From Fibrobacterota bacterium (GTDB lineage: Bacteria; Fibrobacterota; Fibrobacteria; UBA11236), in assembly GCA_028287505.1 (NCBI GenBank), contig JAQBPN010000111.1, positions 1 to 36,057 on the forward strand: DNA of 36,057 bases, given 5' to 3'. Within the stretch, counting starts at the first letter, position 1, and each line of letters begins with the position of its first letter. A model generated the notes under the pieces. It had not been told where the DNA came from and searched no databases. It saw only the letters and a program-made list of their open reading frames with translations. A program made the translations under genes and the position numbers. Positions 8,831 to 17,492 of the stretch are shown piece by piece.

Positions 8831-11017
8831 ATGAGATTTCCCGCCGCGATTCTGCTGCTCGCTTTGACCGCCTGGCCGCAGGTGCGCATTCTCGTCAAGC
8901 CCGACTCGAGCTCCGGCCCCGGCGCGCGTTATCCCACCGTTACGGCATGCAATGAGACCCCGGCCACCCTCCGCATGGAAGGCTGGAAATTCCGGACCCG
9001 GGATTCCTCCGCCTACACCACCTGGATGCCGGGCCTGACCCGCTCCGGATCCGGACCCGTGCAGTACACCCAGATGGTACCCGTGGACCAGTCCACCATG
9101 CCCGCGGGCAGGTGCAGCGCGGTCCAGGTGGACTATTCGGGGACCCAGGCCGCCGGCAAGGACATAAGCCTGTACGAGCCGCAGGCCTTGATCAAGGTGG
9201 GCTCGTGCAACGCCACTCCCGTCTATCAAGACCCTCCCTCCCTGACCTGTTCCGATCTGATCACGGCCGGCGACTACTACGGAAACAAGTGCGTGGAAAC
9301 CGGAGCCAGGGAAAACCGCTACGGCGGATTCATCGCCACCTTCGCGGGGCAGACGCAAATCCAGGCGGGCCTGCCCACCCTTCCGGAATCGGTAGGGGGA
9401 AGCGTGGAGATGAAATGGGATCCGCGGTCCCTGGGCGGACCGCAGTACATGATGTCCCTGGCCATGGTCCAGGAATTCTTCCAGGTGGACATGCGTTTCC
9501 TGGCCGCGGTGGCGGGCGTGGAAGTGCGCTTCGGTTACGTGCAAAACGGAAAGGAATACAGCGGTTCCATTTCCGAAATCGGCGGATTCAACACCGATCA
9601 AAGCGGGACGTTCAGCCCATGGGAGCTGGAGGTCACCAGTTTCGACAGGGTGATGTCCGCCTACCCCAAATTCTTTCCCGGCCCAGGCGATTGTCTGAAC
9701 AGATTCCCCGATATCACCTCGGGAGCCTCGTGCCTGGGCAAATCAGGCGACACGACCGCGCCCTTCTACATGAGGACCCCGGGCCTCACCCCGACGCGCA
9801 CCGGCATCAATTCGCCCCAGCTTGCGAACGGGGCGGTCTCCGCCGCCTTGACATGGTACGGACTTTATGACGCGCTCGTCCATTCCACCGATCTGTATTT
9901 CACGAAACTCCTGGCCGGGGGCAAGGATCCGCGCGCGGCCCTTTCCGCCATGACCGCCGGATACATGCAGGGGATATATTCCGGTTTCGCCGATCCGTTG
10001 AAGGACCCGAACATCGTCGACAATCCTTCCGCGTCCAACCTGTTCCTGACGGGAAGCGGGAATTACCGTATCACCCTGTTCAAGTTGCTGGACGGGATTT
10101 CCAACGCCACCGCCGCCTCCACCGCCTGCGGCGGCGCCATTCCCATCTACGATGCCTCCATCGCCTTTTCCGACGTGCAACGCTTTTTCTTCGGCGGCAG
10201 CGGCGCGCCGGGCACGCCCGCGGCGCAAGGGGACGGAGGCCTGCTCCTGCATTTTGATCTCGCCACGGAAGAGCGCGAGAACCTGCTGGCGGCCCTGCAC
10301 TGCGCATTCGATCGCCTGAAAGGCCGGGCGCCCTCAACCGCGGGCAAGGATGCCGTCAGCTACCGTTACGATTGGCTGGCCATGCTCCGGGTGGCCAAAG
10401 GCATGCTTCCCGATCGGGTCCGCCCCTTTCCGGTGGAGCACGATTACCGGTACTTGATGGAGACCTACAGCAAGAATCCCTTGATGGCATCCGGCAAGCC
10501 CAAGGACGCCGCCTATCCGACGCTGGACATCCTGAGTCCCCTCCAGAACCAGGTGATGGCTCCCGGCTATCCCAAAGGGTTCCCGGTCACGGTAAAGGGA
10601 AGCGACGGGAGCGGGGACGTGAAAGCGGAATGGACCCTGGATCCGCAGTGGGAAACCTGGTCCCGGGCGGACTCATCGGGAGGAGGCCAATTCTCCTTTA
10701 GCGTTCCTTGCGGTTCCAAGCGATACCCCAAGCCCGGCCAGAAGGGAGCGCTCTGGATCAGGGTGGTGGACGGCTGCGGCAATGCCACCGTGGAGGAATT
10801 GGATTTTACGGCCCATGCCGCGGCTTTGTGCCAGGACCCCTCCGGGTTGCGGAATGCGGCCAGGGGGAAACGGGAGAACAACTCCCGATTGGCCAAAGGC
10901 CGGGCCTCCAAGTCCGGACTGAATTCGGGACGAGTCTGGTTTGAAACGGATTCTTCGTCGCCCGGGAGCATCTTGGTGGATGTGCGCGGCCAGAAGGCGA
11001 AGCAAGAGAAGTTTTAG
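8831..11017 (+). CDS. Large secreted protein of unknown function with short tail motif
   Basis: The 728-residue product begins with a signal peptide (MRFPAAILLLALTAWPQ); GGAGG at 8823-8827 lies close to ATG 8831. I recognise no catalytic family. Residues 20-115 look like a beta-sandwich rich in Thr/Ser/Gly, possibly a binding module. A central mixed region carries SLAMVQEFFQVDMRFLAAV and YPKFFPGPGDCLNRFPD, with several Cys pairs that suggest disulphides. A probable Ig-like module lies at about 565-670 (LDILSPLQNQVMAPGYP, then PVTVKGSDGSG). The protein ends SILVDVRGQKAKQEKF, resembling the first strands of the sorting domain seen on neighbouring enzymes, but cut short with a basic end. It lies 145 bases upstream of the second lipoprotein/receptor pair and might be expressed with it. 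A role in polysaccharide binding or degradation is a guess from context. Confidence 0.82.
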   Translation: MRFPAAILLLALTAWPQVRILVKPDSSSGPGARYPTVTACNETPATLRMEGWKFRTRDSSAYTTWMPGLTRSGSGPVQYTQMVPVDQSTMPAGRCSAVQVDYSGTQAAGKDISLYEPQALIKVGSCNATPVYQDPPSLTCSDLITAGDYYGNKCVETGARENRYGGFIATFAGQTQIQAGLPTLPESVGGSVEMKWDPRSLGGPQYMMSLAMVQEFFQVDMRFLAAVAGVEVRFGYVQNGKEYSGSISEIGGFNTDQSGTFSPWELEVTSFDRVMSAYPKFFPGPGDCLNRFPDITSGASCLGKSGDTTAPFYMRTPGLTPTRTGINSPQLANGAVSAALTWYGLYDALVHSTDLYFTKLLAGGKDPRAALSAMTAGYMQGIYSGFADPLKDPNIVDNPSASNLFLTGSGNYRITLFKLLDGISNATAASTACGGAIPIYDASIAFSDVQRFFFGGSGAPGTPAAQGDGGLLLHFDLATEERENLLAALHCAFDRLKGRAPSTAGKDAVSYRYDWLAMLRVAKGMLPDRVRPFPVEHDYRYLMETYSKNPLMASGKPKDAAYPTLDILSPLQNQVMAPGYPKGFPVTVKGSDGSGDVKAEWTLDPQWETWSRADSSGGGQFSFSVPCGSKRYPKPGQKGALWIRVVDGCGNATVEELDFTAHAAALCQDPSGLRNAARGKRENNSRLAKGRASKSGLNSGRVWFETDSSSPGSILVDVRGQKAKQEKF

Positions 11018-11162
11018 AAACAAACCGGATCCTCCGCCCAAACTTCATGCCGCCGTGGCATATGGCTTGCTTCTCTTCCTGGACGTTGTAAATTCTTCCG
11101 ATTCCGAAGTCCGTTTGGGCGCTTCGGCCAAACCTTGACGGGCAATAGGTGACCATCTGGCT

Positions 11163-11933
11163 TTGAAATCGCTTGGCCTCCTGTTTACGCTGCTTTTGAC
11201 GGGGTGTCTCTATTCCGTGCACCATTTCAATACCGGCGTCCTGATGCCGGCCGGGCGGAGCCAAAGCACTTTGGGCGTGGGACGGCAACCCCGATGGAGC
11301 TGCCTGCATTACCATACGGATTCGACGGTTGCGGAGCATGCCTGCAACGAGAACGACAGCGGCGTCGAAGTGGCCCGCAAAACGGATATTTTCAAGGGAA
11401 GCTTCAACTACCGTTTGGGCGTGAAAGACAAGTGGGGGCCTTTCCCCGGCGCCGAATTGGAATGGCATGTGGAAGCGCCCACCGGTCCGGTGACGATGGA
11501 GTTCGCCATGAATCTCGCGATGCCCACGGGTAACCCCGCGCCTACCGCCGCCTCCTTCCACCATAAACTGGGGGCGGGCTGGGGGATCGGGGCCTGGGCC
11601 GACAATTCCTTCTTCATGGAATACGCGGCCTCCAAAAGCGCGGGCCGTCCGCTTTTCTTCGGTAACCTGCGCGGTACCTACCTGGCCACCCAGATCAACG
11701 ATGTGCTCGGAGACGATTTCTCGAAGCCGCTGCCCAGCCGGCGTTTGCTGATTTTCCAGGCGGGCCTGGGGGTTTCCTACCGGCTTCCCGATTGGCCGGT
11801 TGCGCCGGACTTCATTATTCCGCAACTCAACGTGACCCTGCCCCAGGTGCCCGCGGGGGATCAGAAGTTCAAGCATGACGACATCCCCTGGGTGCAATGG
11901 GATATGAATTTCGGATTCGGGTGGGCCTTTTGA
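11163..11933 (+). CDS. Outer-membrane lipoprotein paired with a TonB-dependent receptor (copy 2)
   Basis: The 256-residue paralogue of the 2690-3538 product starts at TTG 11163, ten bases after AGGTGA. The signal peptide is short and the lipobox is LLTGC with Cys15, followed by LYSVHHFNTG. Shared blocks with copy 1 include YRLGV, HKLGAGWGIGAWADNSFFMEYAAS and RGTYLATQ. Alternating strands suggest a small barrel or beta-sandwich on the outer membrane. The stop TGA at 11931-11933 overlaps the TTG start of the receptor gene, the same coupling as in copy 1, so the pair appears to have been duplicated as a unit. The molecular function is unknown; assisting receptor assembly or substrate capture fits the arrangement. 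Confidence 0.85.
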   Translation: MKSLGLLFTLLLTGCLYSVHHFNTGVLMPAGRSQSTLGVGRQPRWSCLHYHTDSTVAEHACNENDSGVEVARKTDIFKGSFNYRLGVKDKWGPFPGAELEWHVEAPTGPVTMEFAMNLAMPTGNPAPTAASFHHKLGAGWGIGAWADNSFFMEYAASKSAGRPLFFGNLRGTYLATQINDVLGDDFSKPLPSRRLLIFQAGLGVSYRLPDWPVAPDFIIPQLNVTLPQVPAGDQKFKHDDIPWVQWDMNFGFGWAF

Positions 11934-14398
11934 ACGCGCGTTCGGCAGGGCCCCTGTTTCTGGCGGCCTTGCTGATCGGCATCGGCTTGGCCGTGGCGGA
12001 CGGGACGGAGGCGGCTGGCACCGGCGAGGCTGCGACGGTGACGGCGGCCGAGCCGGCGAAGGCCGAAATCGCGGCGGCGGATTCCGCGGCGCTGGAATTG
12101 CCGGCCAAGACTTCAAAGGCGGCCAGGAAGGACATCGTATCGGTCGAGGTGAAAAGCGAGTTCATCCGCAAGATCCCCAGCACCATGAACGATCCCGTGC
12201 GCGCGATTTCCTTCGCGCCCGGGGTCACGGTGCAGAACGACGTGAACATCCGGCCCTTCGTGCGCGGCGGCGACGCGGAACAGACCCGGGTGGTGATGAA
12301 CGGGCTGCCCTTGCTCCAGCCATATCACGTGGGCGGGGTATTCTCCCTGTTCAACCTGAACACGCTGGAATCGGTGGAATTGTACCGGGACGATTTTCCC
12401 GTGGAAAACCCGGGGGCCCTCTCGGGCGTGCTGCGGTTGAAGAACAACGCCAAGTTCCCCGAGAAGGCCCGCCTGCATTCGGACCTGTCCCTTTTGCGCG
12501 GCGACGTCTACGCGGAGATTCCCATCGTGAAGGATCGCCTGAGCATGTACGCGGCTTCGCAAGCCTTCCTGTTCAACCGCTCGCTGCACGGCATTCTGAA
12601 CCTCACCTCGGCCGTATCGCGTGACAGCGCATTCCAGGACGAGATCCAAGGCTACCGCGATCACATCAACATGCCGGACTTCGTGGACTACAACGCGGGC
12701 GCGTCCTGGATGATCCGGCCCAATCTGCGCGCCGACTATATGGGCAGCCTCTCCGGCGACGCGTACGCGGTGGTGGTACCCCGCGCGTCCAATATCTTCT
12801 CGCGCATCAATCCCAAGTTCGGGGATCCCACCGCTCCCGTTTCCCCGCCCACCACCACCCCCAAGAAACCGGACCCGCGCCAGAAAAAACTCTCCATCGA
12901 CAGCATCTCCTCCGTGGCCATCGACAACCAGATGCATTTCCTGAACCTGGCCTGGGACAGCGGCTCCGACAACCTGGTGGAAAACAACCTCGGGTTCCAG
13001 ACGCAGAAATGGGACGTGGCCTTCAAGAAGGGGACGGCCCTGCCGGAGCCCTTGTCCCTGTATCAATCCTCCCGGATGTTCGACTACCGCTTTTCGGACA
13101 CCTGGTCGCCTTCCGAAAAGCACCGTTTCAAATTCGGGGCGAGTTACGACTATAAGGAAGAAACCTACGACATGAACCTCCCCTACGTGCTGTACGACGT
13201 GGTGGTCAACAGCAACGTGGACATGCTGGAACCGCTGGGATATTTTTCCAGCGGCGGTTTCGCCATCGACAAGGAGGACAGCACCCGCAGCAACTTCGAT
13301 TACCTGGGGGAATACCCTTCCCGGATCCGGTTCGTGCACCAGGGGGAATTGAAGGAGCAGTTCGGCGCCGTGTTCCTGTCCCATTCCATGCAGACGGGCT
13401 CCGGATCCCTTTCTTACGGCGTGCGCGGGGAGTACCAGTCCGAATCCCGGGAATTCTTTCCCGCGCCCCGCCTGGACTACCGCTGGAAGATCGATCCCGG
13501 CAACGAGCTGCTTTTCACTTCCGGGTTGTACTCGCAGAACAATCTCCCCTTCTACGAGAGGGACCGGAACCCGTCCTTGAAGTCGGAGAAGTCCGGGCAG
13601 CTGGGCCTGCAATGGACCCACAGATTCACGGAAGGCTACCGGATTTCCGTGGACGGGTATTACAAGCGTTACTACGACCTGGTGGCGCCGCGCCTGGTCC
13701 CGGACAACAGCATCGATTTGAACGGCTTCCTGCTGCCCTTCCCGGGCACCCCCCTGTCGCGGGAACAGGTCGCGGATCTGAAGTCCATCCTGGACACGGC
13801 CTCGGAATTTTCCGCCTTGCCGGATTCCATCCAACGCCTGTCCTACGAGACCTTCGGCAATCTGATTTTCCAGTACGACAACACGGGAGTGGGGAACAGC
13901 CTGGGCACGGAACTGTCGTTCTTCTACAATCCCAATCCCATCTGGACCGGCTGGGTGTCCGCGGACCTGAGCATGTCCAACCGCCGGGACGCGGTCGGCC
14001 AGGATTATTACGACTACCGTTACCATCGCCCCGTGGTATTGAACTGGGTCAACTATTTCGACATCCGGGGCAATTTCGATATCGCCTTCACCTATCGCTG
14101 GGCACTGGGCCAACCTTATACTCCATACAGCGGAGACTTGGACGGCAAAGCGGCGGAGGCGCCCATTATCGTAGGCGCGCGCAACAGCGGCCGGCTGTCT
14201 CCCTATAGCCGGCTGGACATCCGCCTGACGCGCAATGCCCGCTGGTACAAGCGCGATTTCAAGATCTACCTGGAAGTGTGGAATTCCATGAACAATCCGA
14301 ATTATTTCGCCCGCGACCAGAGTACCGGCCAATTGAAATCCGCCCAGCTGAATTGGCCTTTCCCCTTGTTCTTCCTGGGAGCCACCGGGGATCTGTAA
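11930..14398 (+). CDS. TonB-dependent outer-membrane receptor (copy 2)
   Basis: The start is TTG 11930, overlapping the previous stop (TTGA). It gives MNARSAGPLFLAALLIGIGLAVA, a signal peptide that begins MNAR exactly like copy 1; this match supports the choice. An Ala/Glu-rich linker covers about residues 24-70. The plug covers about 74-172 with RPFVRGG, GLPLLQPYHVGGVFSLFN and FPVENPGALSG, and a beta-barrel fills the rest of the 822 residues. The middle shares segments such as YDVVVNSNVDMLEPLGYF with copy 1 (ETVVNGNVDAMDALGYF). Unlike copy 1 it ends in GATGDL rather than an aromatic residue. It lacks the SusC-type N-terminal extension and has no SusD. The cargo is unknown. A strong hairpin follows the stop. 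Confidence 0.92.
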   Translation: MNARSAGPLFLAALLIGIGLAVADGTEAAGTGEAATVTAAEPAKAEIAAADSAALELPAKTSKAARKDIVSVEVKSEFIRKIPSTMNDPVRAISFAPGVTVQNDVNIRPFVRGGDAEQTRVVMNGLPLLQPYHVGGVFSLFNLNTLESVELYRDDFPVENPGALSGVLRLKNNAKFPEKARLHSDLSLLRGDVYAEIPIVKDRLSMYAASQAFLFNRSLHGILNLTSAVSRDSAFQDEIQGYRDHINMPDFVDYNAGASWMIRPNLRADYMGSLSGDAYAVVVPRASNIFSRINPKFGDPTAPVSPPTTTPKKPDPRQKKLSIDSISSVAIDNQMHFLNLAWDSGSDNLVENNLGFQTQKWDVAFKKGTALPEPLSLYQSSRMFDYRFSDTWSPSEKHRFKFGASYDYKEETYDMNLPYVLYDVVVNSNVDMLEPLGYFSSGGFAIDKEDSTRSNFDYLGEYPSRIRFVHQGELKEQFGAVFLSHSMQTGSGSLSYGVRGEYQSESREFFPAPRLDYRWKIDPGNELLFTSGLYSQNNLPFYERDRNPSLKSEKSGQLGLQWTHRFTEGYRISVDGYYKRYYDLVAPRLVPDNSIDLNGFLLPFPGTPLSREQVADLKSILDTASEFSALPDSIQRLSYETFGNLIFQYDNTGVGNSLGTELSFFYNPNPIWTGWVSADLSMSNRRDAVGQDYYDYRYHRPVVLNWVNYFDIRGNFDIAFTYRWALGQPYTPYSGDLDGKAAEAPIIVGARNSGRLSPYSRLDIRLTRNARWYKRDFKIYLEVWNSMNNPNYFARDQSTGQLKSAQLNWPFPLFFLGATGDL

Positions 14399-14400
14399 CT

Positions 14401-14429
14401 TCCGCGTCGGGAAAAAGTTCCCGCGCGGA
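14401..14429 (+). terminator. Strong hairpin after receptor copy 2
   Basis: TCCGCG (14401-14406), a bulged T, CGGGAA (14408-14413), loop AAAG, TTCCCG (14418-14423) and CGCGGA (14424-14429) make a 12-bp stem two bases after the stop codon. A second hairpin, CTGCTC/GAGCAG (14432-14437 with 14447-14452), follows at once. There is no T-run, so this is a likely terminator or mRNA-protecting structure. Confidence 0.6.
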
Positions 14430-14457
14430 GGCTGCTCACATTTGTAGAGCAGATTCG

Positions 14458-14471
14458 TGGAAGCGCTCCCT
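14458..14471. promoter_or_regulatory. Possible LacI-family operator upstream of fibro-slime gene
   Basis: TGGAAGCGCTCCCT is a near-perfect inverted repeat centred on GCGC. It differs at two positions from the CelR operator known from Thermobifida cellulase genes (TGGGAGCGCTCCCA). It lies about 195 bases before the fibro-slime start. A regulator of this type is not encoded in the window, and AGCGCT is common in GC-rich DNA, so the call is tentative. Confidence 0.25.
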
Positions 14472-14665
14472 GCCGGTTTCCCGGATTCAGGATAGTTTTC
14501 AAAGAAGCCGAAAAAACGCAATCCGATTACCCGGCCCGCAAGGGCATACGTCGGAACAAAACCCGGTCTCGTCGAAGCGATCCAAACCGCCCAAGCCGAA
14601 AGCTCGCGTGTTTTCGCGCTATGGGGAACGGATCACAATGCCGCAGCGCGGCAAAGGAAACGGAA

Positions 14666-17428
14666 ATGAACTCAGGCATGGGTCTATTCTTAAAAGCCGC
14701 GGCAGTCGCCTCGCTTTCTCTCGCCCTGGGCGCCGCTTTCGGGCAGACCGCGCCGCCGGCGGAGTTGAACCTGAAGGGAAAGGTCCGGGACTTCGTCGAA
14801 GCCAATCCCACCAAGACCCCGGCCCATCCCCATTTCTACGGCGCCAAACCGCATCAGGCCGGATGCAGTTCCCAGGAAGCCGGCGTCAACATCGTCCAGC
14901 TGGATATCGACACCACCAACGCGGTGGGCGACACCTCCATATTCAAAGGGGACAATCGCGGACCAAGGCTTGTGGTCCCCCTGGATCCCAGGGTGTCCCA
15001 ATGCTTCGATCCCGTGGACCGCTTCGGCGATTGGTACAACGATAAGCCCGCCGGGGACGTGAACCGGTCCTTTCTCATCGACATCAAGTTCACCCGCAAT
15101 CCCGCCACCGGCGTCTATGAATATTTCGACGATAACTTCTTCCCCATCGACAACGGCAAGACCTTCACGGCGCTGGGCCCCAATCCTCCCTTCGGCCATC
15201 TGCTGCCCGGAGCCGATGCGGCCCACGACTACGGATTCACAATGGAGTTCCACGCCAACTTCACCTATTTCAAGGGCACGGCCCAGACCTTCACCTTCCG
15301 CGGGGACGATGACGTGTGGGTTTTCATCAACGGCAAACGGGTGATCGATCTGGGCGGCATCCACGTGGCCCAGGACGCCTCCTTCAATCTGGATGCCGTC
15401 GCGGCCGCCATCGGGTTGCAGGACAGCCTGGTCTATCCCCTGGACTTCTTCTTCGCGGAAAGGCATACCACCACCTCCAAGCTCAGGATCACCACCACCC
15501 TGGAGCTGGAACCCCTGCTGGGCAAGCCCATCCTGACGCCGGGCGGCTATTTCGAGGGCCAGATCGCCGTCACCGCCCTCCACTCCTCCCCGGCCGTCAC
15601 CCTGTATTACACCACCGACGGTTCCACGCCCACCACGGCTTCGCAGAAGTACACCGGCCCCATCACCCTGTCCGCCACCACCACCCTCAAGGTCATCGCC
15701 ACCCGTCCCGGCTGGCGCACCAGCGAAGTGGTCACGGAGACCTACACGAAGATGGAAACCGTGGCCACCCCTGAGGCCAATCCCCTGGGCCGGATTTTCG
15801 TGAACCCGATCCAGGTGGCCATCACGGATGCCACGCCCGGGGCCGTGATCCGCTATACCCTGGACGGCTCGGTTCCCGATACGACCAGTCCCGTCTACTC
15901 CGGCCCGCTGACCTTCACCCAGACCACCACCTTGAAGGCCAAGGCTTTCCTGACCAACTGGGTGGCCAGCGGCGTGATGACGGAAGTCTACACGGATGCG
16001 GGCACCCTGGTCCCTCCCGTGGCCAATCCTTCCGGCGGCGGGTTCACGGGTTCGCAAACCGTCTCCCTTTCCGTGCCCGGCTTCCCGGCCGCCGAGATCC
16101 GCTTCACCGTGGACGGCTCCGAGCCCACGGAGGCCAGTCCCTTGTATACGGCGGCCCTGACCTTCACCCAGACCACCACGCTCAAGGCCAAGGCTTTCCT
16201 CAAGGATTGGAAGCCCAGCCAGACCATGGTGGAGGAGTACCGGCGCCTGGCCGCCACCGTGAACGCCGTCTATATCGATGCGGACGGGAACGGACGCATC
16301 GACGGCGCGGTGATCCATCTGGACATCGCCGCCACCGGCGTCCCGTCCAACGTCATCCTGATCGATCCCTTCACCAAGGCCCCGGCCACGTTCGCCTCCA
16401 GCACGATTACCCAGGCGGCTCCGGACCTGCTCGTGGTGCGCTTTCCGGATCGGCAGTTTTCCCCGGGAACGGTCTTCGCCCCTTCCCTATTGGGTTCCTT
16501 CCCCAACGCGCCCGGCTTCGGTCCTCTGCCTTTCATGGTTTCCGATTCCGTGGGGCCGGTTCCCGTCAAGGCGGTATCCCACAACAAGACCACGCCGGAG
16601 GAACGGCCTTCCGTGGACATCACCTTCAGCGAACCCATCGATCTGGCGGGAATCCAGGCGGGCCGCTCCTGGCCGTTCGACATCATCCGCAACGGCGGGA
16701 CGCAGGGCGGGGCGGTGATCGTCCTCTCCATCGAAGCGGTTCCCGGCCAGGCCAATACCTATCGCTGGACCTTCGATGTCAATTCCCCCGCCTTTCCCGT
16801 TTTCATCGACAGCCTGTCGCTGGCCGTCAGCCCCGTGCTCCATGATGCCTTGGGCAATCCGGATGTGGCCGGGGGCAAGCGTATCCCGGTGGAGGGCGAG
16901 CCGCAGCTGGTCAAGAACCCGATGGTGATCGTGGTGACCAACCCCATCGTTTCCGAAAAGGCGGATCCCCAAACGACCCTTCCGCCGGAAGTAATCCGGA
17001 ATCCCTTCGGTGTCGTCGTGGTCACCTTCGACAACCAGGTTTGCCTGAACTGCCCTCCCGGCACGGAAAACGTATTCACGCCCAACCATGCCTTGCCGGA
17101 ATGGGTGATCAAATCCAAGTACGCGTTCCATTACAACTTCACGATTTTCGATCACCTGGGGAATTACATCAACAAGACCCAGGGTCAGGTCACGGAAGCC
17201 ATGATCGCGAAAATCCCCCTGGAAGCGGACGGCTATCGCTCCCTGCGTTTCCGGTGGATCCCCATCGCGCACAACGGGGCGGCGGTGGGTACCGGCGCCT
17301 ATATCCTGAAGGGCATGGTGCAGAACCACCTCAATGAGGCGCAGACGGGCGGCCAGGGAGAGAGCCAGGTGGTGCAGCAGTCGCAGACGGCCGTGTTCGC
17401 CACCTTCGGGTATTTGCGGCAGAATTAA
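14666..17428 (+). CDS. Fibro-slime domain protein with three chitobiase-type C-terminal repeats
   Basis: The 920-residue protein has a signal peptide (MNSGMGLFLKAAAVASLSLA, cleavage near FGQ). A fibro-slime domain covers about 40-281 with its hallmark FTFRGDDDVWVFINGK (208-223) and VIDLGGIH. Three CHB_HEX_C-type beta repeats follow at about 288-361, 369-443 and 452-525, each with the pattern YTxDGSxPT...Y...TTTLKA. After these come a calcium-loop-like DADGNGRID (538-546) and an Ig-like FSEPIDL module. Fibro-slime domains are known from surface and adhesion proteins of Fibrobacter and some other bacteria; carbohydrate attachment is the likely role. There is no recognisable catalytic domain and no full sorting domain at the end. 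ATG 14666 follows AAGGAAA; an upstream in-frame codon at 14621 would put a poor leader before the signal peptide. A ThuA-like gene starts 64 bases downstream. Confidence 0.9.
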   Translation: MNSGMGLFLKAAAVASLSLALGAAFGQTAPPAELNLKGKVRDFVEANPTKTPAHPHFYGAKPHQAGCSSQEAGVNIVQLDIDTTNAVGDTSIFKGDNRGPRLVVPLDPRVSQCFDPVDRFGDWYNDKPAGDVNRSFLIDIKFTRNPATGVYEYFDDNFFPIDNGKTFTALGPNPPFGHLLPGADAAHDYGFTMEFHANFTYFKGTAQTFTFRGDDDVWVFINGKRVIDLGGIHVAQDASFNLDAVAAAIGLQDSLVYPLDFFFAERHTTTSKLRITTTLELEPLLGKPILTPGGYFEGQIAVTALHSSPAVTLYYTTDGSTPTTASQKYTGPITLSATTTLKVIATRPGWRTSEVVTETYTKMETVATPEANPLGRIFVNPIQVAITDATPGAVIRYTLDGSVPDTTSPVYSGPLTFTQTTTLKAKAFLTNWVASGVMTEVYTDAGTLVPPVANPSGGGFTGSQTVSLSVPGFPAAEIRFTVDGSEPTEASPLYTAALTFTQTTTLKAKAFLKDWKPSQTMVEEYRRLAATVNAVYIDADGNGRIDGAVIHLDIAATGVPSNVILIDPFTKAPATFASSTITQAAPDLLVVRFPDRQFSPGTVFAPSLLGSFPNAPGFGPLPFMVSDSVGPVPVKAVSHNKTTPEERPSVDITFSEPIDLAGIQAGRSWPFDIIRNGGTQGGAVIVLSIEAVPGQANTYRWTFDVNSPAFPVFIDSLSLAVSPVLHDALGNPDVAGGKRIPVEGEPQLVKNPMVIVVTNPIVSEKADPQTTLPPEVIRNPFGVVVVTFDNQVCLNCPPGTENVFTPNHALPEWVIKSKYAFHYNFTIFDHLGNYINKTQGQVTEAMIAKIPLEADGYRSLRFRWIPIAHNGAAVGTGAYILKGMVQNHLNEAQTGGQGESQVVQQSQTAVFATFGYLRQN

Positions 17429-17492
17429 GGGGCCCGCGTAGCGCGCCCGCTGAACTAAATTCAAGGGAGGGGGAGAAAGCACCAGAGGCTTT

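Noticed and set aside
12113-14521. 802-codon open frame antisense to receptor copy 2
   Set aside because: The plus-strand frame is an unmistakable TonB-dependent receptor. The antisense translation is Gly/His/Val-rich with no domain, so it is a shadow.
14399-14665. Possible riboswitch or small RNA before the fibro-slime gene
   Set aside because: The only clear structures are the two hairpins right after the receptor stop. No known riboswitch core was recognised.
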